Shown one piece after another: positions 34,787-43,010 of a stretch of DNA of 43,165 bases (the first letter of the stretch is position 1; each line of letters opens with the position of its first letter). The stretch is from Amycolatopsis orientalis DSM 43388 (GTDB lineage Bacteria > Actinomycetota > Actinomycetes > Mycobacteriales > Pseudonocardiaceae): contig NZ_ASXG01000019.1 in the NCBI RefSeq assembly GCF_000411975.1, positions 1-43,165 on the forward strand, in the 5' to 3' direction. A program made the position numbers and the translations under genes. The notes beneath the pieces were generated by a model. That model searched no databases. It was given only the letters and a program-made list of their open reading frames with translations, and was not told the DNA's origin.

Positions 34787-35406
34787 TCGACCGCGCTCGC
34801 GATCGCGTTCACTGCGCCGACCGCCATCGCGCTGCCGCCCCGGCGCCCGTGCACGACCAGGTACGGCGCGGGCGCGCGCTTCGCCAATTCCACTTTGGAC
34901 TCCGCCGCGCCGACGAACCCGACGGGCACGCCGATGATCGCGGCCGGTGCGCCGACGCCCTCGTCCAGCAGCTCCAGCAACCGGAACAACGCGGTCGGCG
35001 CGTTGCCGATCGCCACCACCGAACCGGGGAGCCGGTCGCGCCACAGTTCCAGCGCGGCGGCCGACCGCGTGGTGCCGAGCCGTTCGGCCAGCCCGGGCAC
35101 GCTCGGGTCGTCCAGGGTGCACACGACGTCGTTGGCCGCGGGCAAGCGTTTGCGCGTGATGCCGCTGGCGATCATCTTCGCGTCGCACAGGATCGGCGCG
35201 CCCGCCTCCAGGGCGGCGCGGCCCGCCTCGACCACGTCGAGCGAGTAGCGCAGGTCGTCGACCAGGTCGACCATGCCGCAGGAGTGGATCATCCGGACCG
35301 CGACGCCCGCGACGTCGTCGGGCAGGATCGCCAGGTCCGCCTCTTCGCGGATCGTGGCGAACGAGTGCCGGTAGATCTCGGCCCCGTCCCGCAGGTAGTC
35401 GATCAC
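34783..35406 (-). CDS. cobH: Precorrin-8X methylmutase
   Basis: Moves the C11 methyl to C12, giving hydrogenobyrinic acid. The 207-residue length is standard. Catalytic His41 lies in [33 protein letters not shown] opens the protein; [20 protein letters not shown] and [37 protein letters not shown] are conserved. GTG 35406 is chosen: AAGGGACCTTC precedes it and it overlaps the cobG stop by 4 bp (GTGA). An upstream extension in the same frame to 35610 is out-of-frame reading of cobG. Confidence 0.97.
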   Translation of the reverse strand: MIDYLRDGAEIYRHSFATIREEADLAILPDDVAGVAVRMIHSCGMVDLVDDLRYSLDVVEAGRAALEAGAPILCDAKMIASGITRKRLPAANDVVCTLDDPSVPGLAERLGTTRSAAALELWRDRLPGSVVAIGNAPTALFRLLELLDEGVGAPAAIIGVPVGFVGAAESKVELAKRAPAPYLVVHGRRGGSAMAVGAVNAIASAVE

Positions 35407-36521
35407 GAAGGTCCCTTTCTCGCCAACGCATCCGCCAACTCGGACGTCCAGCGTCCGTCGACACGGTAGCCGCCGGGTTCGGCGACCACGTCGCGGTGGG
35501 CGCCGGACGGCCGTCCGCACCGCCGGGCACAGCCCGAGACGTGCACCCGCTCCCCGTCCGGGACCAGTGTCGCCGCGTCGGCGCGGACGTCGGCGAGAGA
35601 CTTCGCACACCCCGGCGCGCCGATGCAGGCGCTAAGCTGCGCCGTCGCCGGATCCGTCGAAAGCCCCGCCGCGTGCAGGCGTTCGACGTCGGCGCCGCCC
35701 GGCAGCAGGATCGAACGCCACGGCGTGACCACGACGTCGCCGAAGTCGGCCAGCGTGCGCAGCTGGGCGGCACTCAACTGGCCGAATCGAGGCGCGACCC
35801 CGACCGCTTCGCCGCCGTCATCGCGCCGGATCCTCCCCACCGTCGGATCGATTCGGCTCGGGCGGGTTTGCGGCGCTTCCCGCGGGCCGTCCGGCAGCAG
35901 GGTCGAGGCATCGGCCAGCTCCCCGATCCGCCACGCCGAACCGCGCGTATGCGCAAACGCTTCCGCCACCGTGAGCAGCGCGGACACCGCCTCGTCTCGC
36001 GAGACCAGCCAGCCGGAATCCGCTCCCGCCAGCAGCACCACTCCGGTCGTCGGACCGATCGCGCGCCAGCAGACGTCCGTGCCCGCGACGTCCCCGCGTC
36101 CGTCGTCGAAGCCGAACAGGAACCGCCCCGGCAACTCGGCGAGTTCCGGCCGCGCGCACAACGCACGATCCAGCTCCGCGGAAAGCCCCCGGACGTCCGC
36201 GAGCCCGCCGCGCACCCCGCTCAACGGCGAGGCCAGCACGTTCCGCACGCGTTCATGGCTGGGCGACGGCAGCAACCCGGCTTCGGTCAGCCGCGCCGCC
36301 AGCCCCGGACGGCGCACGCCGCGCAGCTGGAGGTTCGCCCGCGAGGTCAGGTGGACGTCTCCGTCACCGAGATCTTCCGCGCAGGAAGCCAAGGCCCGCA
36401 AGCGATCCGCGGTCACCCCGCCGCCAGGAAGCCGCACCCGGGCGAGCGGCCCGTCCGCCGCGTCGTGCGTCGCGAAGACTCCGGGACACGCGTCGGCACG
36501 CACGCGGGCAGGGCTGGACAT
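35403..36521 (-). CDS. cobG: Precorrin-3B synthase
   Basis: An oxygen-dependent Fe-S hydroxylase converting precorrin-3A to precorrin-3B, the marker step of the aerobic pathway. The 372-residue protein is of the sirohaem/nitrite reductase-like fold: N-terminal ferredoxin-like half with [17 protein letters not shown] and [14 protein letters not shown], and the C-terminal 4Fe-4S cysteines in [13 protein letters not shown] and [10 protein letters not shown] (Cys-x5-Cys-n-Cys-x3-Cys). ATG 36521 gives the expected N-terminus; a GTG 9 bases upstream (36530) is an alternative. TACAGT 7 bases before the ATG suggests a leaderless mRNA. It is divergent from the ABC exporter across about 96 bp. Confidence 0.94.
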   Translation of the reverse strand: MSSPARVRADACPGVFATHDAADGPLARVRLPGGGVTADRLRALASCAEDLGDGDVHLTSRANLQLRGVRRPGLAARLTEAGLLPSPSHERVRNVLASPLSGVRGGLADVRGLSAELDRALCARPELAELPGRFLFGFDDGRGDVAGTDVCWRAIGPTTGVVLLAGADSGWLVSRDEAVSALLTVAEAFAHTRGSAWRIGELADASTLLPDGPREAPQTRPSRIDPTVGRIRRDDGGEAVGVAPRFGQLSAAQLRTLADFGDVVVTPWRSILLPGGADVERLHAAGLSTDPATAQLSACIGAPGCAKSLADVRADAATLVPDGERVHVSGCARRCGRPSGAHRDVVAEPGGYRVDGRWTSELADALARKGPS

Positions 36522-36528
36522 GGCGCTC

Positions 36529-36534
36529 ACTGTA
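36529..36534 (-). promoter_or_regulatory. Candidate leaderless promoter (-10 TACAGT) of cobG-cobH-cobIJ
   Basis: On the minus strand TACAGT is separated by GAGCGCC (7 bases) from the cobG ATG. There is no proper SD. The same region carries the oppositely oriented promoter of the ABC transporter. Confidence 0.35.
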
Positions 36535-36556
36535 ACCCGCGGCCGATTTAACAGGC

Positions 36557-36587
36557 TTGCGATCATATGTAGTACTTCTGCTACATT
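36557..36587 (+). promoter_or_regulatory. Candidate promoter and operator of the ABC exporter operon
   Basis: ATGTAG (36567-36572) and CTACAT (36581-36586) form an inverted repeat around 8 bases. TACATT (36582-36587) would be a -10 and TTGCGA (36557-36562) a -35, though the 19-bp spacing is long. The dyad would overlap the -10, fitting repression, perhaps by the XRE protein at 38375. Confidence 0.4.
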
Positions 36588-36617
36588 CCATCGCACAGGC
36601 AGGATGGGGGTCATCCA

Positions 36618-37523
36618 ATGAGAGATCAAGCGGACACCGTGCTCCGCGTCGAAGGCTTACGCATGCGCTACGGCGCGAACGACGTGCTGCACGGCACCTC
36701 GTTCACCGCGCACCGCGGCGAGGTGCTGTGCCTGCTCGGCCCGAACGGGGCGGGCAAGACCACGACGATCGAAATCCTCGAGGGGTTCCGCATGCGGTCC
36801 GCGGGCGAGGTGTCCGTGCTGGGCACCGACCCGGCGCGCGGCGACGAGGACTGGCGGGCGCGGCTGGGGGTCGTCCTGCAGTCCTGGCGCGACCACGGCA
36901 AATGGCGCGTGCGCGAGCTGCTCGACCTGCTCGGGTCGTACTACGCGCCGTACTCCAGCGACCGGATCCGCCGCCCGTGGGACACCGACGAGCTGATCGA
37001 GGCGGTCGGGCTCGCCGAGCACGCGGGCAAGAAGATCCGGATGCTGTCCGGCGGGCAGCGGCGCAGGCTGGACGTGGCGATCGGCATCGTCGGCCGTCCC
37101 GAGCTGCTGTTCCTCGACGAGCCGACCGCCGGGTTCGATCCGCGGGCGCGGCGCGATTTCCACGAGCTCGTGCACCGGCTCGCCGACGACGAGACCACGA
37201 TCCTGCTCACCACGCACGACCTCGACGAGGCGGAAAAGCTCGCCGACCGGATCCTGACCCTGAGCGGCGGCCGCATCGTCGCCAACGGGTCCCCGGACCA
37301 GCTGAGCAGGCAAATCGCCGGCGAGGCCGAGGTGCGCTGGACCGTCGACGGGCAGCGGTTCGTGCACTCGACCACCGAGGCGACGAAGTACGTGTACGAG
37401 CTGTTCAAGCAGCACGGCGAAGCGGTCGCCGATCTGGAGGTCCGGCGCGCGTCGCTGGAGGAGACCTACCTGACCCTCGTGCAGCGCGCGGAGTCCGGGC
37501 TGACCTCGGCAGGTGCGCGGTGA
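36618..37523 (+). CDS. ABC transporter ATP-binding protein (exporter, DrrA/CcmA-like)
   Basis: A 301-residue nucleotide-binding subunit. Walker A is LLGPNGAGKTTT, the signature LSGGQRRRLDVA, Walker B LLFLDEPTAGFDP and the switch His lies in LLTTHDLDEAEKLADR. The C-terminal ~75 residues form the small extra domain seen in drug and lipid exporters. The ATG is preceded by GGGGGT at SD distance. It overlaps the permease start by 4 bp (GTGA). The cargo is unknown. Confidence 0.95.
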   Translation: MRDQADTVLRVEGLRMRYGANDVLHGTSFTAHRGEVLCLLGPNGAGKTTTIEILEGFRMRSAGEVSVLGTDPARGDEDWRARLGVVLQSWRDHGKWRVRELLDLLGSYYAPYSSDRIRRPWDTDELIEAVGLAEHAGKKIRMLSGGQRRRLDVAIGIVGRPELLFLDEPTAGFDPRARRDFHELVHRLADDETTILLTTHDLDEAEKLADRILTLSGGRIVANGSPDQLSRQIAGEAEVRWTVDGQRFVHSTTEATKYVYELFKQHGEAVADLEVRRASLEETYLTLVQRAESGLTSAGAR

Positions 37524-38368
37524 CGGCGCAGGGGACCGCGGCGCGGGCAGGACTCCGCCGCGGGTTCATCGAATTCCGCCAGCAATGGACGAACCGGGAC
37601 GATCTGATCGGCCAGCTCGTGTGGCTGGCGATGATCTTCGGCACGCTCTTCTTCATGCGCGGCGCGCACCTGCCGGGCACTTCGTTCTCGCTCGGCACCG
37701 CGACGGTGCCGAGCGTGCTCGGCGCGGGCATCGTGTTCAACGGCCTGACCAGCGTCGCCGGATCGCTCGTCATCGACCGCGAGGACGGCACGCTGCTGCG
37801 CGCGAAGGCGACGCCGAACGGGATGTTCGGCTATCTCGTCGGCAAGGTCACGACGTTCTCGCTGGTGCAGGTCGCGGGCATCGTCGTGCTGCTGGCGCCG
37901 GCGCTGTTCCTGTTCGACGGGCTGGCCCCGGACGGGTTCTTCTCGGTCCTGAACCTGCTGTGGGTGCTCGTCGCCGGGCTGGCCGCGACCCTGCCGATCG
38001 GCGCCGCGATCGGCTCGCTGATCCAGGACTCCCGGATGCTGGCCCTGGTCATGCTGCCGACGTTCGGGCTCGGCGCGATCTCCGGGATCTTCTACCCGAT
38101 CACCGCGCTGCCGGTGTGGCTGCGGGACGTCGCGCAGGTGTTCCCGATGTACTGGCTCGGTCTCGGCATGCGCTCGGCACTGCTGCCCGACCAGGCGGTC
38201 GTCGTCGAAATCGGGCAGTCCTGGCGGCCGTGGGCGACCCTGGGGGTGCTGCTCGCGTGGGCCGTGATCGGATTGGCGCTGGCCCCGGTCCTGCTGAAGC
38301 GGATGGCCCGGCGCGAATCGGGGTCGTCGGTGGCGGCACGACGGGAAAGGGCACTTCAGCGTGTGTGA
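37520..38368 (+). CDS. ABC-2 type exporter permease
   Basis: A 282-residue membrane partner of the preceding ATPase. Six membrane segments can be traced: LIGQLVWLAMIFGTLFFM, VPSVLGAGIVFNGLTSVAG, VQVAGIVVLLAPALFLF, LLWVLVAGLAATLPIGAAIG, LALVMLPTFGLGAISGIFYP and WATLGVLLAWAVIGLALA. The cytoplasmic loop IDREDGTLLRAKATPNGMFGYLVGK is the ABC-2 coupling loop. An N-terminal amphipathic stretch (RRGFIEFRQQWTN) precedes the first helix. GTG 37520 overlaps the ATPase stop. Confidence 0.93.
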   Translation: MTAQGTAARAGLRRGFIEFRQQWTNRDDLIGQLVWLAMIFGTLFFMRGAHLPGTSFSLGTATVPSVLGAGIVFNGLTSVAGSLVIDREDGTLLRAKATPNGMFGYLVGKVTTFSLVQVAGIVVLLAPALFLFDGLAPDGFFSVLNLLWVLVAGLAATLPIGAAIGSLIQDSRMLALVMLPTFGLGAISGIFYPITALPVWLRDVAQVFPMYWLGLGMRSALLPDQAVVVEIGQSWRPWATLGVLLAWAVIGLALAPVLLKRMARRESGSSVAARRERALQRV

Positions 38369-38374
38369 GGCGCG

Positions 38375-38614
38375 GTGAGCGAGAACGTCTACAACCGCAT
38401 CGCGGTGCTGCGCGCCGAACGCGGCATCTCGCGGCGGCAGCTCGCGGACGCGCTCGGCGTGCACTACCAGACGATCGGGTACCTGGAGCGCGGCGAGTAC
38501 AGCCCGAGCCTGTACCTGGCGTTGCGGATCGCGGAGTTCTTCGAGGTCGCGGTGGAGGTGCTGTTCTCCACCGCGCCCTTCCCGCGGATCGGGGACGAAA
38601 GCAAGCCCGCGTGA
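38375..38614 (+). CDS. XRE-family DNA-binding protein (79 aa)
   Basis: A minimal Cro/C1-type regulator consisting of one helix-turn-helix domain: RIAVLRAERGISRRQLADAL, then GVHYQTIGYLERGEYSPSLYLALRIAEFFEVAVEVLF. It resembles the YozG/YgzD-type small regulators that accompany ABC exporters. The GTG is 6 bp after the permease stop, so it belongs to the same operon and probably regulates it, perhaps through the dyad at 36567-36586. No ligand domain is visible. Confidence 0.9.
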   Translation: MSENVYNRIAVLRAERGISRRQLADALGVHYQTIGYLERGEYSPSLYLALRIAEFFEVAVEVLFSTAPFPRIGDESKPA

Positions 38615-38627
38615 GGGTCTGCTCACC

Positions 38628-38656
38628 TTGACGGCGCCCGCGCGCCCGGCGAGAGT
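38628..38656 (+). promoter_or_regulatory. Candidate promoter of the cobN riboswitch transcript
   Basis: TTGACG (38628-38633), a 17-bp spacer and GAGAGT (38651-38656) match the housekeeping pattern TTGACn-17-TAGRRT apart from the first -10 base. Transcription would start near 38663, just 7 bases before the first riboswitch helix. Confidence 0.55.
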
Positions 38657-38669
38657 AAGAGCGCACACG

Positions 38670-38775
38670 CGTCGGCACGCGGAGGAACCCGGTGGAAATC
38701 CGGGGCGGTCCCGCCACTGTGACCGGCGGCCCCGCGGCCGCCGGCAGCCAGGAACTCCCGCCGGCGTGCCCGACG
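38670..38775 (+). promoter_or_regulatory. Adenosylcobalamin (B12) riboswitch upstream of cobN
   Basis: The conserved core reads GGAGGAACCCGGTGGAAATC (38681-38700), then CGGGGCGGTCCCGCCACTGT (38701-38720) and the B12 box AGCCAGGAACTCCCGCC (38746-38762). The closing helix P1 pairs CGTCGGCACGC (38670-38680) with GCGTGCCCGACG (38764-38775), with one bulge. Downstream, CGGGG/CCCCG around 38779-38796 lies directly before the ribosome binding site GAGGAA (38800-38805), so control is probably of translation initiation by helix formation near the SD rather than by a terminator, for which no T tract is seen. B12 bound to the RNA should lower CobN production. Confidence 0.96.
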
Positions 38776-38809
38776 ACCCGGGGCGCGGACACCCCGAGTG
38801 AGGAACGCC

Positions 38810-41800
38810 GTGATCCTGCTGCTGTCCACTTCGGACACCGACCTGCTCAGCGCCCGGGCCAGCGGCGCGGACTACCGGCTCGGCAACCCGTCCCGGCTTC
38901 CCCTCGAGGACCTGCCCGGCCTGCTGGAGGGCGCGTCCATCGTCGTCGTCCGGATTCTCGGCACGCCGCGGACCTGGCAGGACGGCCTGGACACGCTGCG
39001 CGCGTCCGGCGCGCACGTGGTCGTGCTGGGCGGCGAGCAGACGCCGGACGCGGAGCTGATGAAGCTCTCCACCACGCCCGCCGGAATCGCCGCGCAAGCG
39101 CATCTGTACCTCGCCCAGGGCGGTCCGGAGAACCTCACGCAGCTGCACCGCTTCCTGTCCGACACCCTGCTGCTCACCGGCGAAGGCTTCGAACCGCCCG
39201 CCGAACTGCCTTCGTGGGGCGTGCTTTCCCGGCCGGCTCCGGCGGGGGACGGACCGGTCATCGGGATCCTCTACTACCGCGCGCACCACCTGTCCGGGAA
39301 CACCGCTTTCGTGCACGCGTTGGCGGACGCGGTGGAGGCCGCGGGCGGCCGCGCGTTGCCGATCCACACCGCGTCCCTGCGCACGCGCGCGCCGGAGATG
39401 ATGGCCGAGCTGGCCAAGGTCGACACGCTGCTCGTCACTGTGCTGGCGGCGGGCGGCACGCGTCCGTCGGAAGCCGGGGCCGGCGGGGACGACGAGTCCT
39501 GGGACGTCGCGGAAATGGCCGCGCTGGACGTGCCGGTGCTGCAGGCGTTGTGCCTGACCAGCGACCGCGAAACCTGGTCCGCGAGCGACGACGGCCTGTC
39601 CCCGCTCGACGCGGGCAACCAGATGGCGGTCCCGGAATTCGACGGCCGGATCATCACCGTCCCGTTCTCCTTCAAGGAATTCGACGACGACGGTCTTCCC
39701 CGCTACGTCGCCGACCCGGAACGTGCCTCGCGTGTCGCCCGCATCGCGCTCGCGCACGCGCGCCTGCGCCACACTCCGCCGGCTTCGCGCCGGATCGCGG
39801 TGATGCTGTCCGCGTACCCGACGAAACACTCGCGCGTCGGCAACGCGGTCGGCCTCGACACCCCCGCTTCGGCGATCAAACTCCTGCGCCTGATGCGCGA
39901 ACGCGGCTACGACCTCGGCCCGGACGCCTTCCCCGGCGTCGACCCGACCGGAACCGACCAGCCGGACGGCGACGCGTTGATCCACGCGCTGATCGCCGCG
40001 GGCGGCCAGGATCCCGAATGGCTGACCGAAGAACAGCTCTCCGGCAATCCGATCCGCGTCCCCGCCGCCCGCTACCTCGAATGGTTCGCCGCCCTGCCGG
40101 TCGAATTGCGAGAAGCGATGGAAGAACACTGGGGCCCCGCACCGGGTTCGCTGTATGTCGACACGTCGGCAAACCCCGAGGGCGACATCGTCCTGGCGTC
40201 GCTGCAGTCCGGCAACGTCGTCCTGATGATCCAGCCGCCGCGCGGATTCGGCGAGAACCCGGTCGCGATCTACCACAACCCGGACCTCCCGCCGAGCCAC
40301 CACTACCTCGCCGCCTACCGCTGGCTGGAAGAGGAATTCGGCGCGCACGCCGTCGTCCACCTCGGAAAGCACGGTTCGCTGGAATGGCTGCCCGGCAAGA
40401 CCGCCGGTCTGTCCGCTGCCTGCGCCCCCGATGCCGTGCTGGGCAACCTGCCGCTGGTGTACCCGTTCCTGATCAACGACCCGGGCGAAGGCGCGCAAGC
40501 GAAACGCCGTGCGCACGCGACCATCGTGGACCACCTGGTCCCGCCCATGGCGCGCGCGGAATCGTATGGCGACCTGGCCCGGCTGGAGCAGTTGCTGGAC
40601 GAACACGCCAACATCGCCGCGATGGACCCGGCGAAACTCCCGGCGATCCGCGCCCAGATCTGGACGCTCATCCAGGCCGCGAAGCTCGACCACGACCTGG
40701 GCGTGGAAGAACGGCCGCACGACGCCGAGTTCGACGACTTCCTGCTGCACATCGACGGCTGGCTGTGCGAGGTCAAGGACGCCCAGATCCGCGACGGCCT
40801 GCACATCCTGGGCGAGGCCCCGGCCGGCGAGGCCCGCGTCAACCTGGTCCTCGCGATGCTCCGGGCCCAGCAAATGTGGGGCGGCAAGCAAGGCGCCGTT
40901 CCGGGTCTGCGTTCCGCCCTGGGCCTGAAGGAAAACTCGGACGCGCCGCTGTCCGAAGTGGACGCCATCGAGACCACCGCGCACACGCTGGTTTCAGCCA
41001 TGGAGAACCACTCGTGGTCGCCTTCATCGGTTTCCTCCGTCGTCACTGAGGTCTTGGGGGCTTTCGATGCCGAAGTCGCCCGCGTCCTGACCTTCGCCGC
41101 CACCGAAATCGTCCCCCGCCTGGCCGGCACTTCGTCCGAAGCAGACGCGGTACTGCACGCCCTGGACGGCGGCTACATTCCGGCAGGCCCCAGCGGTTCT
41201 CCGTTGCGCGGCTTGGTCAACGTCCTGCCGACCGGCCGCAACTTCTACACGGTGGATCCCAAGGCGATCCCGAGCCGCCTGGCGTGGGAAACCGGCCAGG
41301 CCCTGGCGGACTCCCTGCTCCGCCGCTACCGCGAAGACACCGGCGACTGGCCGCGGTCCGTCGGCCTCTCGGTGTGGGGCACCTCCGCGATGCGCACCTC
41401 CGGCGACGACGCCGCGGAAGTCCTTGCCCTGCTGGGAATCCAGCCGATCTGGGACGAGGCCTCCCGGCGCGTGACCGGCATCGAACCCATCCCGCTGTCC
41501 GAACTGGGCCGCCCGAGGATCGACGTCACAATCCGCATCAGCGGCTTCTTCCGCGACGCCTTCCCGCACGTCATCACCCTGCTGGACGACGCCGTGCGGC
41601 TGGCCGCGTCCCTGGACGAACCGGAATCGGACAACTACGTCCGCGCCCACGTCAACGCGGACCTGGCCGCCCACGGCGACAACCGCCGGGCCACCACCCG
41701 CATCTTCGGCTCGAAACCCGGTGCCTACGGGGCCGGCCTGCTCCCCCTGATGGACTCCGGGAACTGGCGCGACGACAAGGATCTCGCCGAGGTCTACGCG

Positions 41801-42415
41801 GTCTGGGGAGGCTTCGCGTACGGCCGAGACCTGGACGGCCGTCCCGCGCGCGAGGACATGGAATCGTCGTACAAACGCATTGTCGTAGCCGCGAAGAACA
41901 CCGACACCCGCGAACACGACATCGCCGACTCCGACGACTATTTCCAGTACCACGGCGGAATGATCGCCACCGTCCGCGCCCTGACCGGCTCCGCCCCCGC
42001 GTCCTACGTCGGCGACTCCACCACTCCCGACGCGGTCCGCACCCGCACCCTGGGCGAAGAAACGGCCCGCGTCTTCCGCGCCCGAGTCGTGAACCCGCGC
42101 TGGCTGTCCGCCATGCGCCGCCACGGCTACAAGGGAGCCTTCGAACTCGCGGCGACGGTCGATTACCTCTTCGGCTTCGACGCCACCGCCGGCGTCGTGG
42201 GCGACTGGATGTACGAAAAATTGTCGCAGTCGTATGTCCTGGACGAGGAGAACCAGCAGTTCCTGCGGAACGCCAACCCGTGGGCGCTGCGAGGAATCAT
42301 CGAACGCCTGACGGAAGCCGCCGACCGGGGCCTGTGGGAAGAACCGGATCCGGACTTGCTGGCGCAGATGCGTGAGGTGTATTTGACTTTGGAAGGCGAC
42401 CTGGAGAACGACTGA
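38810..42415 (+). CDS. cobN: Cobaltochelatase large subunit
   Basis: The 1201-residue CobN/BchH-type subunit that binds hydrogenobyrinic acid a,c-diamide and cobalt; the ChlID-like protein encoded at 23716-25701 is the likely motor. The N-terminus VILLLSTSDTDLLSARASG is characteristic; VVHLGKHGSLEWLPGK near residue 520 and AYPTKHSRVGNAVGLDTPAS near 330 are conserved family blocks, and GKQGAVPGLRSALG and SVWGTSAMRTSGDDAAEVLALLG mark the C-terminal half. I choose GTG 38810 because GAGGAA lies 4 bases upstream; GTG 38798 has no SD. It is the only gene here under a visible B12 riboswitch. Confidence 0.97.
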   Translation: MILLLSTSDTDLLSARASGADYRLGNPSRLPLEDLPGLLEGASIVVVRILGTPRTWQDGLDTLRASGAHVVVLGGEQTPDAELMKLSTTPAGIAAQAHLYLAQGGPENLTQLHRFLSDTLLLTGEGFEPPAELPSWGVLSRPAPAGDGPVIGILYYRAHHLSGNTAFVHALADAVEAAGGRALPIHTASLRTRAPEMMAELAKVDTLLVTVLAAGGTRPSEAGAGGDDESWDVAEMAALDVPVLQALCLTSDRETWSASDDGLSPLDAGNQMAVPEFDGRIITVPFSFKEFDDDGLPRYVADPERASRVARIALAHARLRHTPPASRRIAVMLSAYPTKHSRVGNAVGLDTPASAIKLLRLMRERGYDLGPDAFPGVDPTGTDQPDGDALIHALIAAGGQDPEWLTEEQLSGNPIRVPAARYLEWFAALPVELREAMEEHWGPAPGSLYVDTSANPEGDIVLASLQSGNVVLMIQPPRGFGENPVAIYHNPDLPPSHHYLAAYRWLEEEFGAHAVVHLGKHGSLEWLPGKTAGLSAACAPDAVLGNLPLVYPFLINDPGEGAQAKRRAHATIVDHLVPPMARAESYGDLARLEQLLDEHANIAAMDPAKLPAIRAQIWTLIQAAKLDHDLGVEERPHDAEFDDFLLHIDGWLCEVKDAQIRDGLHILGEAPAGEARVNLVLAMLRAQQMWGGKQGAVPGLRSALGLKENSDAPLSEVDAIETTAHTLVSAMENHSWSPSSVSSVVTEVLGAFDAEVARVLTFAATEIVPRLAGTSSEADAVLHALDGGYIPAGPSGSPLRGLVNVLPTGRNFYTVDPKAIPSRLAWETGQALADSLLRRYREDTGDWPRSVGLSVWGTSAMRTSGDDAAEVLALLGIQPIWDEASRRVTGIEPIPLSELGRPRIDVTIRISGFFRDAFPHVITLLDDAVRLAASLDEPESDNYVRAHVNADLAAHGDNRRATTRIFGSKPGAYGAGLLPLMDSGNWRDDKDLAEVYAVWGGFAYGRDLDGRPAREDMESSYKRIVVAAKNTDTREHDIADSDDYFQYHGGMIATVRALTGSAPASYVGDSTTPDAVRTRTLGEETARVFRARVVNPRWLSAMRRHGYKGAFELAATVDYLFGFDATAGVVGDWMYEKLSQSYVLDEENQQFLRNANPWALRGIIERLTEAADRGLWEEPDPDLLAQMREVYLTLEGDLEND

Positions 42416-42802
42416 ACCGGATTGTCGCGGGTTCACCCCTTCGCTACCCGGGTGAATCGGCTCCCAAGCTCAAGCCGCGGCCCAGGGTTGTCCGGGCAGG
42501 CTTATCCGGGCAGGCAGCCGACGCTCAACGAGGGCGACTCACAGGTTTTTCGCTGTCCCGCTCATCAACCCGCTCATCACATCGCCGCGGGCCCCGCGCG
42601 ACGCCTCCGCCGTCCTCCTGTGCAGCTGTGCCGCTGGTGAGCCGGTTGGCGCTGCTCCCTCCTCGCCGGACAGCACCCGACGCTGCCCTCCTCGCCAACC
42701 CGCTCACCGCCTCGCCATCGGCTCGCGGCCGCCTCGCCGCACTTCCGCCGTCCCTTTCACCATCTCCACGCAAATCCCGCAGCCGCCGCCTCGTTCCATG
42801 GG
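42416..42802. other. Non-coding stretch after cobN
   Basis: No gene recognised. A weak 7-bp stem TTCACCC (42432-42438) / GGGTGAA (42450-42456) 17 bp after the cobN stop may help end transcription. TCCGGGCAGGC is repeated twice around 42490-42517. The plus strand is markedly richer in C than in G. Confidence 0.5.
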
Positions 42803-43010
42803 CCAACCCGCGCCCGGCCACCCCGACGCCACTCCCGCAGCCGGCGCCCCGCCCCTCAGCCAACCCGCGCCCGCGCACCGTGACGCCACACCCGCAGCCA
42901 CTGACCCGTCCCCGCAGCCAACCCGCGCCCGGGCACCCCGACACCACACCCACAGCCGCCGCCCCATCCCCGCAGCCAACCGGCTCGGACCTCGCCGCGA
43001 CTCCAGCCCC
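42803..43010. repeat. Tandem repeat array, 57-58-bp unit, about 3.5 copies
   Basis: Units start at CCAACCCG: 42803-42859 (57 bp), 42860-42917 (58 bp), 42918-42975 (58 bp), with a degenerate partial copy from 42976. Each has CCAACCCGCGCCCG, a CACC(C/G)(C/T)GAC block, a CCACACCC(G/A)CAGCC-like block and ends CC(C/G)CAG. The 58-bp period breaks any reading frame, so the array is not protein-coding. Confidence 0.8.

Noticed and set aside
42803..43010. Tandem units as a CRISPR array
   Set aside because: Units are contiguous 57-58-bp tandem repeats with no unique spacers of regular length and no cas genes nearby.
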